Shown piece after piece: positions 33,298 through 42,345 of a DNA stretch of 59,873 nt. Source of the DNA: Pseudomonadota bacterium (GTDB lineage Bacteria; Pseudomonadota; Gammaproteobacteria; Steroidobacterales; Steroidobacteraceae); NCBI GenBank assembly GCA_023433465.1, contig JAEZCR010000041.1, forward strand, positions 1 through 59,873, given 5' to 3'. The first letter of the stretch is position 1. The number at the start of each line of letters is the position of its first letter. Both the position numbers and the translations under genes were made by a program. The notes under the pieces are model-generated. The model saw nothing but the letters and a program-made list of their open reading frames with translations. It had not been told where the DNA came from and did no database searches.

Positions 33298-33899
33298 CGA
33301 ACGAGTTGCTCACGTCTCCGGCCGCGGAGCGCAACAAGGATCCGATCCTCACCATCCTCGAAGCCGTGCTGCCCGCCTCGGGCTCCGTGCTCGAGATCGC
33401 GTCAGGGACGGGGCAACACGTATGTTTCTTCGCGGCGGCGTTTCCGGGTCTGCACTGGCAGCCCACCGAACCCGATGCCCCGCACCGTGACGCCATCGCG
33501 ACGCGCATTCGCGAATCGGGGCTCACGAACATCGCGGATCCCGTCGCACTCGACGTCCATGAACCGCGCTGGCCGGTCGACGAGTCTTACGACGCGATCC
33601 TCTGCATCAACATGGTCCACATCTCGCCGTGGTCCGCGACGCATGCGCTGCTGCGCGGCGCCGCGCGCCACCTGCCGAGTCCGGGCAAGCTGATCCTCTA
33701 CGGTCCCTATCTCGAGAGCGGGCGCGCGGTGCAGTCGAACCTCGACTTCGACGCCTCGCTCAAGCGGCGCAACCCCGAATGGGGTCTGCGAGAGCTCGAC
33801 GAGGTAACGCGCGTCGCCGCCGCTCACGGCCTGCAGCGTCAGCAGGTCGTCCGCATGCCGGCCAACAACCTCACGCTTGTCTTCTCGCGCTCCATCTAG
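33294..33899 (+). CDS. DUF938 SAM-dependent methyltransferase-like protein
   Basis: Class I methyltransferase fold, 201 residues. The SAM loop is LEIASGTGQHVCFF with acidic EPDAPHRDAI two strands later, and DAILCINMVHISPW forms the post-IV motif. It matches the DUF938 family in length; substrate unknown. It ends in a 4-base tail-to-tail overlap with the hydrolase gene. Confidence 0.82.
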   Translation: MTNELLTSPAAERNKDPILTILEAVLPASGSVLEIASGTGQHVCFFAAAFPGLHWQPTEPDAPHRDAIATRIRESGLTNIADPVALDVHEPRWPVDESYDAILCINMVHISPWSATHALLRGAARHLPSPGKLILYGPYLESGRAVQSNLDFDASLKRRNPEWGLRELDEVTRVAAAHGLQRQQVVRMPANNLTLVFSRSI

Positions 33900-34651
33900 T
33901 TCCGGATCCGCACTTTCCCATCGAGCGACCAGTCGTTGTGTCCGCCGCGTATGAGGTGGAATCTCGCCTGCGGCACAGAGTCCGCGAGCGCCCGCGCATG
34001 TCGCACGGGAATGATGGTGTCCTTCTCGGCACCGAAGACGTCGAGCGGGCCCGCGTAGCCGTTCAGCGCCTCGACGTTGTTCCACGTGCCTGCGAGCAAC
34101 ACGCCCACCGGCAGGCTCACGTGATTGCGCGCAACCGACTTGATGTCATCGAACGGCACGACCAGCACGATGCGATCCGGCGGGTTGGCCTCACGCGACA
34201 GCATCGCGGCGGGTCCGCTCCCGATCGACTCGGCGGCCACGCACACCGCGATGTCCGGAAACTTCCGTCGCAAGGAGTCGTACCCCTGGCGCGCCGCCTC
34301 GTCGATCGACCGCCGCGAAGGACTGCCTTCGCGCTGCCCGTATCCCGGGTATTCGAGGATGTAGACCGCATCGCGCTCCGAGAACGACGGCAGCGCATAC
34401 GCGCGATCGGCCGCCTGGCCGCCATTGCCGTGCAGCATCAGCCACACGTTCTCGGGATCCTTCACCTCGCGCGCGAAGCCCAGCATCTCGCCGTCTTCGG
34501 TCCAGCGCGCGAGCCCTCCATCGCGCGTCTCATGCGTCGGATGGAACAGCACCTTGCGCTGCAGGGCGCCGCATCCCGCCGCGAGCAACGCCCCCACCAG
34601 CGCCGAGAAAGCCGCGATGCGCATGACCTTCACGAAGAACTTTTCAGCCAT
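33896..34651 (-). CDS. alpha/beta hydrolase, probable lipoprotein
   Basis: Serine hydrolase fold of about 251 residues. An N-terminal signal ends in LLAAGC, a lipobox. MLHGNGGQ is the oxyanion region, AAESIGSGPAA the nucleophile elbow, GAEKDTIIP holds the acid and GGHNDW the histidine. Relatives are YfgG/BEM46-like hydrolases of unknown substrate. Starts at 34651 or 34624 are both possible; the former overlaps the peptidase by 22 bases and gives a longer charged n-region. Confidence 0.78.
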   Translation of the reverse strand: MAEKFFVKVMRIAAFSALVGALLAAGCGALQRKVLFHPTHETRDGGLARWTEDGEMLGFAREVKDPENVWLMLHGNGGQAADRAYALPSFSERDAVYILEYPGYGQREGSPSRRSIDEAARQGYDSLRRKFPDIAVCVAAESIGSGPAAMLSREANPPDRIVLVVPFDDIKSVARNHVSLPVGVLLAGTWNNVEALNGYAGPLDVFGAEKDTIIPVRHARALADSVPQARFHLIRGGHNDWSLDGKVRIRN

Positions 34652-36762
34652 CGTTCCAGCCATGCCGCGATCTCCGCGTAGAAGAGCCGGCTGTCCTCAC
34701 CCTTCTGGATCCAGTGATTCTCGTTGGGGAATACGATGAGGCGGCTCGGCACCTGCATGCGTTGCAGCGCACTCCAGTATTCGAGCGTGTTGTTGAGCGG
34801 CACGCGGAAGTCGTTTTCGCCGACGGTCACCAGCACCGGCGTGCGGAATTTCGCGGCGAGCCGCACCGGGTTCTGCTCCTGCCACACCGGCGCCTGTTCC
34901 CACGGCGGCCCGCCCAGGTTGACCTCGCGCTGGAAGATCGTGTCGCTGGTTCCCCACTGCGATTCGAGGTTGACGAGCCCCGCGTGACTCACGAGGCACT
35001 TGTAACGCGTAGTGGTGCCCTGCAGCCAGTTCGCTAGATGTCCACCGTAACTCGCGCCGCCCGCGCATTGCCGCTGCCCGTCGATGAACGGGAAATGCTC
35101 GATGGCCGCGTCCGCCGCCTCGTTGATTTCGTCGGCGGGCCCCTTGAACGGATCGCCCTGGATCGAACGCGCGAACTCCTCGCCGAATCCCGTCGACCCG
35201 GAGTAGTTAGTCAGCAGCAACACGTATCCCGGCGCCGACAGCAGGTGATAGTTCCACCGGATGAAGAACTGGTCGCGCCACATGCCGTGCGGGCCGCCGT
35301 GCATCAGCACGAACAACGGATACTTCTTTCCGGGATCGAAGCCCGGCGGGCGCACCAGCAGGCTGTGGATCGGCTTTCCACGCGTCGACCTGAACCAGAA
35401 ATGCTCGACCGGCGGCAGGTCCAGATCGGCGGCGCGACGCTGGTTGAAGCGGCTGAGCACGATCCCGTTGCCGCTGCGCGGCGCCACGATGGCGACCTCG
35501 GAAGGATTGCTCGCGCTTTCCCAGTTCACGAACAACATCGTGTTCTCGGTCGCGGTCGGGATCGCGATGTTGGAGTAGGAACCGCGCCCCACTCCGAACA
35601 GCGTCCGCACCTGCCCGCCGGCGACCCTCACCACGTGAAGCTTCGAGTGGCCTTCGTCCTCCGCGATGAAGTAGATGCGCCTGGAATCGGGCGAAATCGC
35701 GAAAGCGTCCACCGAGCGATCGAGTTCGACGGGAATGGGCGTGGGCTCCGCGTCGCCCGGCCAGTCCATCGCGGCGAGGCGCGCGGCGTTGTAGACGAAC
35801 TTGCCCTCCTGGCGCTCGACCACGGCGATGAGCTTCTTCCCGTCCGGCGTGAATCGCGGCGTCGCCCAACGATCGCCGCCCTTCGTGATCTGTCGCGGCT
35901 CGCCGCCCGCCAGATCCGTGACGAAGAGTTGCGAATCGGTGAATGCGAAGGCCGCCTCGTGTCGATTCGTCGACGCCGCGAACACCAGCGACGTGTCGTC
36001 GGGCGTGAATTCGATTTCGATTTCCTCGCCGGTGTCCGTGAGCCTTCCCGCGAACCCCGGACTCGCCGCGAGCTTCGTGCCCGCGAGCAGGTCGCGCGGC
36101 TCTCCGATGGCGCCGCCCTGCTCATCCAGCGGCAGGACGAAGATGCGCGCCTGGCGTTCATCGAGCCATCGGTCCCAGTTGCGGATTGGAAAGCCCTCGT
36201 AGATGCGCACGTTCGCCTTGCCCGGGTGAGGAACCGCGGACTCCTGCTCGTTCGACGCCTCATCGCGCGAGCCCGGGTAGGTGATGGACACGAAGGCGAT
36301 GTGCCGGCCATCGCGCGAAAACACGGGCCCGCGCGCGCCACCCGGTAGATTGGTCAGGCGCCGCGCCTCGCCACCCCGTGCGAAATCGAGCGTATAGATC
36401 TGCGGCACTTCGTCGTCGTCGCGCTGCGTGCTGAAGGCGATGCGGGTGCTGTCGGGACTCCATACGACGCCGGCCTCGCCGCGGCGGGTCGAGGTGATGC
36501 GGCGCGTCGGCTGCTGCGCCGTGGCATCGATCAGCCACAGATCGCTGAGCGTGGCACTGTCGTCATACGACGGCTCGGTGACCGACACGATGACCCAGTG
36601 GCCATCGGGGCTCACCTGCGGTGCGCCGACGCGCTTCATGAGCCATATGTCTTCGTGAGTGGGAATCCGCTTGGGCGCCGCCGCGGCGGGCGAAGTCAGG
36701 GCCATGGCCCAGGCCACGCAGAGAACGGCGGCAAACGTACCGTGGAGGGACGGGCGTTTCAT
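34630..36762 (-). CDS. exported S9-family (prolyl oligopeptidase-type) peptidase
   Basis: Periplasmic serine peptidase of 710 residues. A signal peptide (cleavage near AAA-APKR) leads to a beta-propeller region (about 30-440) with repeated PDG/SPDG motifs such as QVSPDGHW. The C-terminal hydrolase has the nucleophile in GGASYGGHLANW, the acid in GENDFRVP and the histidine in NENHW. I chose ATG 36762; the 115-residue upstream extension is arginine-rich and lacks a signal. The downstream hydrolase overlaps its end. Confidence 0.88.
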   Translation of the reverse strand: MKRPSLHGTFAAVLCVAWAMALTSPAAAAPKRIPTHEDIWLMKRVGAPQVSPDGHWVIVSVTEPSYDDSATLSDLWLIDATAQQPTRRITSTRRGEAGVVWSPDSTRIAFSTQRDDDEVPQIYTLDFARGGEARRLTNLPGGARGPVFSRDGRHIAFVSITYPGSRDEASNEQESAVPHPGKANVRIYEGFPIRNWDRWLDERQARIFVLPLDEQGGAIGEPRDLLAGTKLAASPGFAGRLTDTGEEIEIEFTPDDTSLVFAASTNRHEAAFAFTDSQLFVTDLAGGEPRQITKGGDRWATPRFTPDGKKLIAVVERQEGKFVYNAARLAAMDWPGDAEPTPIPVELDRSVDAFAISPDSRRIYFIAEDEGHSKLHVVRVAGGQVRTLFGVGRGSYSNIAIPTATENTMLFVNWESASNPSEVAIVAPRSGNGIVLSRFNQRRAADLDLPPVEHFWFRSTRGKPIHSLLVRPPGFDPGKKYPLFVLMHGGPHGMWRDQFFIRWNYHLLSAPGYVLLLTNYSGSTGFGEEFARSIQGDPFKGPADEINEAADAAIEHFPFIDGQRQCAGGASYGGHLANWLQGTTTRYKCLVSHAGLVNLESQWGTSDTIFQREVNLGGPPWEQAPVWQEQNPVRLAAKFRTPVLVTVGENDFRVPLNNTLEYWSALQRMQVPSRLIVFPNENHWIQKGEDSRLFYAEIAAWLERWLKSSS

Positions 36763-36885
36763 GAAGTCAAACTTAGCGCAACTCATGGCCTGATTCCGCA
36801 GGTTCTCCCGTTGTCCTTGCCGTATTCGAGGCCCGCCACGAAAATGCGCGGCCCGACTATCCAGGGTTCCTGAACAGGGACGAAG

Positions 36886-37260
36886 TTGACCGAGAATTCC
36901 TCCAGCTCCGCGCCGAGTCCTTCCGGGCGCCTGCGCGTCGGCGCGCTGCTCGTGAGCGGCGCTCTGTCGCTGCTGGGCGCGCTCGCGACGCTGCTCGCGC
37001 TGCCGGGTCAGGTGAGCGACGCGCGGCTCGCGGCCACCTGGTCGCTGGTGCAGTTCATCTCGGGCGTCTGGGCCGGAGTGCTGGGAGCGAACAATCCTTT
37101 CCTGCACGGTCTCGTCGCCGGCATTCCGGCATTGATCGCCGGCCTGCTGATTCCGAGTCCGCTGCCGCGCCAGTTCGTGCTGATGGCGTGGTTCCTGGCG
37201 CCGTGCGCCGCTCTCGTCGCGGGCCTGCTCATGCGCGCGCGCAGCCGGCGCGCGCCCTAG
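36886..37260 (+). CDS. four-helix membrane protein of unknown function
   Basis: A 124-residue hydrophobic protein with about four membrane segments after a short Ser-rich cytosolic lead. The start is TTG 36886, supported by AGGGA six bases upstream. It ends in a 4-base tail-to-tail overlap with ppa. No family is recognised. Confidence 0.6.
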   Translation: MTENSSSSAPSPSGRLRVGALLVSGALSLLGALATLLALPGQVSDARLAATWSLVQFISGVWAGVLGANNPFLHGLVAGIPALIAGLLIPSPLPRQFVLMAWFLAPCAALVAGLLMRARSRRAP

Positions 37261-37889
37261 TCGGAACGACGGCGGTCGCGCGACGCGTCGCCGAACGATT
37301 CCTGGTAATCCTCGAGCGACGCCTCGATGACTTTCTTCGCGTGCTCGAAGCCGTACTTCCCGGCGATGTGCAGCTTGTTAGGCTCGCCGGGCACGAGCTT
37401 GTAGGTGCTGAAGTAGTGCTCGAGCCGTTCGACGAGCACGGGCGCGAGCTGCGAGATGTCCTTGACGTGATCCCACACGTAATCGCCCTCGAGCACGCCG
37501 ATGATCTTGTCGTCGGCCTCGCCTCGATCGATGAGCTGCAGTCCGCCGATCACGCGCGCGCGCAACAGCACCTCGGAGCGTTCGATGGGCCGTTCGCTGA
37601 CCACGCAGATGTCGAGCGGGTCGCCGTCGCCGCGTTCGCAATTCGCCAGTTTCGCGACGCGCGCCGCGCAATACGTCTTCGGAATGAATCCATAGAGCGC
37701 CGGCGGATGCGACGACGAGCGCTGCGGCCGATCGACGCGCAGGTACCCCGACGCCTTGTCGATCTCGTACTTGATGACGTCGAACGGGGTGATCTCGATG
37801 TAGGCATTGACGATGCGGGGAGCGTCTTCCCCGATGTCCAGGCCGTGCCAGGGATGCGGTCGCCAGCGCGAAAAGTCGTGTTTTTCCAT
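37257..37889 (-). CDS. ppa: inorganic pyrophosphatase
   Basis: Soluble family I enzyme that hydrolyses pyrophosphate, 210 residues. The metal-binding signature DGDPLDICV is intact, with EIDKASGYLRVDRP and YGFIPKTYC forming the active-site strands and KLHIAGKYG near the end. It is divergent from the FabH-type gene, 41 bases away. Confidence 0.92.
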   Translation of the reverse strand: MEKHDFSRWRPHPWHGLDIGEDAPRIVNAYIEITPFDVIKYEIDKASGYLRVDRPQRSSSHPPALYGFIPKTYCAARVAKLANCERGDGDPLDICVVSERPIERSEVLLRARVIGGLQLIDRGEADDKIIGVLEGDYVWDHVKDISQLAPVLVERLEHYFSTYKLVPGEPNKLHIAGKYGFEHAKKVIEASLEDYQESFGDASRDRRRSD

Positions 37890-37916
37890 GGACGTGAACT
37901 CTAATTGAGTTCGCCT

Positions 37917-37922
37917 TATCCT
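37917..37922 (+). promoter_or_regulatory. candidate -10 box of the FabH-type gene
   Basis: TATCCT lies 8 bases before ATG 37931, with a weak -35 (GTGAAC, 37894-37899) at a 17-base spacing. Transcription would begin very close to the start codon. Confidence 0.35.
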
Positions 37923-37930
37923 CCCAGCCC

Positions 37931-39022
37931 ATGTCAGTAGCCACGTCGAGGGGAGCGGCCATCACCGGGTGGGGCAAGTGCATGCCTCCCGCGGTGCTGA
38001 GCAATGCGGACATCGCCACCTTCCTCGAGACCAGCGACGAGTGGATCACCACCCGGACCGGCATCCGTGAGCGCCGCATTTCACACGTGCCGCTCGGTGA
38101 GCTCATGTTCGTCTCGGTGGCGCGTGCGCTCGCCTGCGCAGGCATGGATGGCCGGAAGGTCGAGCTGATCGTCGCCGGCACCACGAGCTTCGACGACCAG
38201 GTGCCGAACGTCGCTTCGGGCATCCAGCGGCGCATCGGCGCCGAGGGGTGCGCGGCGATGGACGTCAACACCGCCTGCACGAGTTTCCTCTACTCCCTAT
38301 CTACCGCGACGGCGATGATCCGCACGGGCGTCGTGCGCAACGCGATCGTCGTCGGCGCGGAGGTCATCTCGCCGTTCATCGACTGGAGCGACCGCAACAC
38401 CGCCGTGCTGTTCGGCGACGGAGCCGCGGCCGTGGTGCTCGAGGCCACCGACCGCGAAGAAGGTCTGCTGGCCGAGCGGCTGGGCTGCTACGGCGAAGCG
38501 CGCGAGATCCTGCGCGTGCACGGCATGGGCGCGGCCTACGCCCACCAGAACCGCGTCATCGGCAAAACCGAGTGGCAGTTCGAAGGCCAGGAGATCTTCA
38601 AGAAGGCCGTGCATGGCATGTCGATGGCCTGCGCGGAAGCGCTGGGGAAGGTGGGCAAATCCTCCGAAGATGTCGATCTCGTGATCCCGCACCAGGCGAA
38701 CCTGCGCATCATCGAATCGGTCGCGAAGAAGACCGGGATCCCGATGGAGCGCGTGTTCGTGAACGTGCAGCGATACGGGAACATGTCGGCGGCGACGATC
38801 CCGGTCGCGCTGTGCGAGGCGCTCGAAGAGAACCGCGTGAAACCCGGCGCATTGCTGCTCATGCCCTCGTTCGGTGGCGGGCTCACGTTCACGGGCCACG
38901 TGGTGCGCTGGGGCGAGCGCGTGACGCCGCTCGGCACGAGCGACGTCGAGCTGCCGCCTGCAACGCAGTCCGCGCTCGAGATCGTTACTCGATACCGGGC
39001 GATTTCCACGACTCCCAAATGA
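37931..39022 (+). CDS. 3-oxoacyl-ACP synthase III family protein (FabH-type)
   Basis: Condensing enzyme of 363 residues with the FabH triad: Cys in NTACTSFLYS, His in VIPHQANLRI and Asn in QRYGNMSAATIP. FabH joins acetyl-CoA to malonyl-ACP to start fatty-acid synthesis, but this copy is longer than E. coli FabH (317) and is not in a fab cluster. It could instead serve a specialised acyl chain. ATG 37931 begins MSVATSRGAAITGWGK. Confidence 0.85.
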   Translation: MSVATSRGAAITGWGKCMPPAVLSNADIATFLETSDEWITTRTGIRERRISHVPLGELMFVSVARALACAGMDGRKVELIVAGTTSFDDQVPNVASGIQRRIGAEGCAAMDVNTACTSFLYSLSTATAMIRTGVVRNAIVVGAEVISPFIDWSDRNTAVLFGDGAAAVVLEATDREEGLLAERLGCYGEAREILRVHGMGAAYAHQNRVIGKTEWQFEGQEIFKKAVHGMSMACAEALGKVGKSSEDVDLVIPHQANLRIIESVAKKTGIPMERVFVNVQRYGNMSAATIPVALCEALEENRVKPGALLLMPSFGGGLTFTGHVVRWGERVTPLGTSDVELPPATQSALEIVTRYRAISTTPK

Positions 39023-39027
39023 ACAAA

Positions 39028-39052
39028 GCCCGCGCTTTTCGGGCGCGGGCTT
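39028..39052 (+). terminator. hairpin terminator after the FabH-type gene
   Basis: GCCCGCGC (39028-39035) pairs with GCGCGGGC (39043-39050) around a TTTTCGG loop. The following T-run is weak (TTCGTT), so termination may be partial. Confidence 0.6.
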
Positions 39053-39078
39053 CGTTGGACCTGTGCTGAACGTCTGGC

Positions 39079-39201
39079 TTAGGCTTTCTTTTTGGCTTTG
39101 GCGGCTCGTGCTTTTTTCTTCGCAGGATCTTTCGCGCGGGTCTTTCCAAACGAGCCCGCGTAAAGTTTGCCGCGCTTGGTGCGGCGGTCACCCTTACCCA
39201 T
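39079..39201 (-). CDS. 30S ribosomal protein THX
   Basis: A 40-residue, very basic protein: it opens MGKGDRRTKRGKLYAGSFGK, the THX signature, and continues with a lysine/alanine-rich tail ending in KAKKKA. THX sits in the head of the small subunit in some bacteria. Its ATG overlaps the stop of the 67-residue upstream gene by eight bases, and GAAG precedes it. It is too short for routine ORF calling. Confidence 0.88.
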   Translation of the reverse strand: MGKGDRRTKRGKLYAGSFGKTRAKDPAKKKARAAKAKKKA

Positions 39202-39397
39202 TCGCTTCTTCCTTGTTCTGCGCAATCCACAGCAGCGCGGCTTCGATGTCCGACAGCTGCGCGGCGGTCATGCCCGGAATGCGGCCACCGCCGGCTTCCT
39301 GTTTGACGCGCGCAAGCTCGGTGGACGATACCGTGCTGACCCAGGTGAGCCCGCGGCGCACCTTGGAGGTGAATTTCTGGGACTTCTCTTCGGTCAT
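39194..39397 (-). CDS. small hypothetical protein upstream of THX
   Basis: A 67-residue soluble protein, MTEEKSQKFTSKVRRG at the start and RIPGMTAAQLSDIEAALLWI near the end, suggesting two helices. No family is recognised. It overlaps the THX start, so the two are probably co-translated. Confidence 0.6.
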   Translation of the reverse strand: MTEEKSQKFTSKVRRGLTWVSTVSSTELARVKQEAGGGRIPGMTAAQLSDIEAALLWIAQNKEEANG

Positions 39398-39448
39398 GTC
39401 GACTCCTGAATCTACCTAATCGTCGTCGCGGCCCGAAACATAGCGCCT

Positions 39449-40504
39449 CTAACGATATCGCGCCAGAACTTTCGCGAGGGCCGCGGACCCGGGCGAAAGC
39501 CGATCGTGGGGTATTTGGTTGAGAGGAATGGACGGGGTCTCATTGACTTCGTGGAACTCTTTACCTGCGGGATCCACGTATAACAACCCGGTCAGGAATT
39601 CACCTTTTTTCAAGCGTTCCTGTATCGCCGTCATGGCGGAGGCGCGATCGGTCGGATCGTAATTCGAATCCAGCTTGCGCAGCAGTATCCGGCTGCCGTC
39701 GTGCAGCACCACCGGGAGCGCGTCACCCGCGGCATATTCGGCGGAGATCTCGCGCTGGAACGGGATGAAGTCGGCATGAATCGCGGCGTCGTAATGTTCG
39801 CGCGTGTACTCGTAACTCTTGGTCGATCCCTCGTGATCATTGAAGGTCACGCACGGCGAGAGCACGTCGATCAGCGCGAATCCCTTGTGCCGCAACGCCG
39901 CCTGGATGAGCGGCACCAGTTGTTGTTTGTCGCCCGAGAAACTGCGCGCGACGAACGTGGCGCCGAGCGTGAGCGCGAGCAACACCGGATCGATCGGCGG
40001 CTGCTGGTTCACTTCGCCTTTCTTGGCCTTCGTGCCCACGTCGGCCGACGCCGAGAACTGGCCCTTCGTGAGTCCGTACACGCCGTTGTTCTCGATGAGG
40101 TAGGCCATGTTCAGGTTGCGGCGGATCGCATGGCAGAACTGGCCGAGACCGATCGACAGTGTATCGCCGTCGCCCGAAACGCCGATGTACATGAGATTGC
40201 GGTTGGCCGCGTTCGCGCCCATCGCGATCGAGGGCATGCGCCCGTGCACGGAGTTGAACCCATGCCCGCCGCTCACGAAGTACGCCGTGGTCTTCGACGA
40301 GCAGCCGATGCCGGAGAGCTTGACCATGTTCTGCGGCTCGACGTCGAGACCCCAGGAGGCTTCGATAATGGCGGCCGTGATCGAGTCATGACCGCATCCC
40401 GCGCACAGCGTGGAGAGGCCGCCTTCGTAGTCGCGGCGCGTGAGCCCCAGCGAATTCTTCGGCAATGAAGGGTGTCTTACCTTCGGCTTCGGCAGGAACG
40501 TCAT
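39449..40504 (-). CDS. korB: 2-oxoacid:ferredoxin oxidoreductase, beta subunit
   Basis: Thiamine-pyrophosphate half of a 2-oxoglutarate-type ferredoxin oxidoreductase, 351 residues. CAGCGHDS and GCSSK supply cysteines for the [4Fe-4S] cluster, GDGDTLSIGLGQ and NNGVYGLTKGQ bind TPP/Mg. The enzyme oxidatively decarboxylates a 2-oxoacid to acyl-CoA, reducing ferredoxin. It overlaps korA by ATGA. Confidence 0.9.
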   Translation of the reverse strand: MTFLPKPKVRHPSLPKNSLGLTRRDYEGGLSTLCAGCGHDSITAAIIEASWGLDVEPQNMVKLSGIGCSSKTTAYFVSGGHGFNSVHGRMPSIAMGANAANRNLMYIGVSGDGDTLSIGLGQFCHAIRRNLNMAYLIENNGVYGLTKGQFSASADVGTKAKKGEVNQQPPIDPVLLALTLGATFVARSFSGDKQQLVPLIQAALRHKGFALIDVLSPCVTFNDHEGSTKSYEYTREHYDAAIHADFIPFQREISAEYAAGDALPVVLHDGSRILLRKLDSNYDPTDRASAMTAIQERLKKGEFLTGLLYVDPAGKEFHEVNETPSIPLNQIPHDRLSPGSAALAKVLARYR

Positions 40505-42342
40505 GCGACACCTCCGGCGACGACCTCGGGCTTGCGTGTCTTCGGCTCGACCTCCGCCAAGACGCCCTTGACGATGAACTCCGAGGAGATCGGCAGGCCG
40601 CTGTAATGCAGCAGCGAGCGCAGCTTCGCCTTTTCCACGCGCGTTTCGAGCGTGAGCAGCGAACGCATCTGCGCATCGCGGTTCTGCTCGATGACGAACA
40701 CGAGCTTGTGCGTCTCGAGGAATTTCTCCACGTCCTCGCCGAACGGGAAGGAGCGCAGCCGCATGTAGTTAGCCTTGAGCCCGTGCGCGGCCAGGATGTC
40801 GAGCGCCTCGCGCACCGCGCCGTCGGAGCTTCCGTAGGCGACCAGCGCGATGTCGATCTTCGGATCCTGTTCGATGACCGCCTTCGGCACGAGCCGCTTC
40901 GCGGTGTGGAACTTGCGCGCGAGGCGATCGAGCACGATCTGGTACTCGGCCGAATCCTCGGTGTACGCGCCGTACTGCGTGTGGCCCGAGCCGCGCGTGA
41001 AATACGCGCCCTTCGGATGCACGCCCGGCAAAGTGCGATACGGAATCCCGTCGCCGTCCACGTCGAGATAGCGATGGAATTTCTCGAGCTTCTGGATTTC
41101 CTCGAGCCCGAGCACCTTGCCGCGGTCGGGTTTGTAGTTGTCATCCCAGTTCAGCTCGGGACACATCCAGTCGTTCATGCCGATGTCGAGGTCGCTCAGA
41201 ACCAGCACCGGCGTCTGCAGTCGCTCGGCCAGGTCGAACGCGTCGCGCGCGAAGTAGAAGCACTCTTCCGGATCGCGCGGGAACAGGCACACGTGTTTGG
41301 TGTCGCCGTGCGAGGCATAGGCGGCTTCGAGGATGTCGCACTGCTGCGTGCGCGTCGGCATGCCCGTCGAGGGACCGACGCGCTGGATGTCGAACAGCAC
41401 CGCGGGCACTTCAGCGTAATACGCGAGGCCCAGGAACTCGTTCATCAACGACACGCCCGGGCCACTCGTCGCGGTGAACGAACGCGCCCCGTTCCACGAC
41501 GCGCCGAGCACCATGCCGATCGCGGCGAGCTCGTCCTCGGCCTGGATGAATGCGAAGTTCTTCCTGCCGGTGTCGGGATCGACACGCAGCTTGTCAGCGA
41601 ATGACTTGAACGCGTCCATGAGCGACGTCGACGGCGTGATCGGATACCACGCGGCCACCGTCGCGCCGGCGAACACGCAGCCGAGTCCGGCCGCGGTATT
41701 GCCGTCGATCATGATGTGCCCCGCCGTCTTCGAACCACCCGGCAGCGGCGCCACTTTCAGTGGCAGCGGGCACTGCAGGTTCGCCTTCGCGTAGTCGTAG
41801 CCGAGCTGGATCGCCTTCATGTTCGAATCGACGAGCTGCGGCTTCTTCGCATACGTCTCGGCGAGCAGTCCGCGGATCTTTTCGACGTCGAGATCGAGCA
41901 ACGCGGCCAGTACACCCGCGTAGCAGATGTTCTTCATGAGGATGCGCGTGCGCACTCCGTTGAAATTCTCGTTGCACATCTTCGCGAGCGGGACGCCGAG
42001 CACGGTGATGTCGTCGCGCGCGAGCAGCGCCGGCCGCGGCCAGGTGCTGTCGTAGAGCAGATAACCGCCCGAGGCCACCTCGCGCACGTCGCGCGCATAA
42101 GTCTCGGCGTTCATCGCGACCATGATGTCGATCTTGCCGGAGCGGGCGACGTAGCCATCGCGCGTCACGCGGATCTCGTACCACGTGGGCAGGCCCTGGA
42201 TGTTCGACGGGAAGTAGTTCTTGCCCATCACCGGGATGCCGCTGCGGAAGATCGATTTCATCAACAGCGTGTTCGCGCTCGCCGAACCGGTGCCGTTCAC
42301 CGTCGCGATCTTGATCGCGAAGTCGTTGGTTCTGTCCGTCAT
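40501..42342 (-). CDS. korA: 2-oxoacid:ferredoxin oxidoreductase, fused gamma-alpha subunit
   Basis: A 613-residue fusion. The N-terminal gamma-type domain (about 1-190) starts ATVNGTGSASANTLLMKS. The alpha domain follows (about 205-600), with GNTAAGLGCVFAGATVAAWYPITPSTSLMD and ATSGPGVSLMNEFLGLA. With KorB it forms the KGOR-type enzyme. 2-oxoglutarate is the likely substrate by subunit design, but pyruvate or branched 2-oxoacids are possible. It overlaps korB and lies three bases from the GltD-like gene. Confidence 0.9.
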   Translation of the reverse strand: MTDRTNDFAIKIATVNGTGSASANTLLMKSIFRSGIPVMGKNYFPSNIQGLPTWYEIRVTRDGYVARSGKIDIMVAMNAETYARDVREVASGGYLLYDSTWPRPALLARDDITVLGVPLAKMCNENFNGVRTRILMKNICYAGVLAALLDLDVEKIRGLLAETYAKKPQLVDSNMKAIQLGYDYAKANLQCPLPLKVAPLPGGSKTAGHIMIDGNTAAGLGCVFAGATVAAWYPITPSTSLMDAFKSFADKLRVDPDTGRKNFAFIQAEDELAAIGMVLGASWNGARSFTATSGPGVSLMNEFLGLAYYAEVPAVLFDIQRVGPSTGMPTRTQQCDILEAAYASHGDTKHVCLFPRDPEECFYFARDAFDLAERLQTPVLVLSDLDIGMNDWMCPELNWDDNYKPDRGKVLGLEEIQKLEKFHRYLDVDGDGIPYRTLPGVHPKGAYFTRGSGHTQYGAYTEDSAEYQIVLDRLARKFHTAKRLVPKAVIEQDPKIDIALVAYGSSDGAVREALDILAAHGLKANYMRLRSFPFGEDVEKFLETHKLVFVIEQNRDAQMRSLLTLETRVEKAKLRSLLHYSGLPISSEFIVKGVLAEVEPKTRKPEVVAGGVA

Positions 42343-42345
42343 TTT

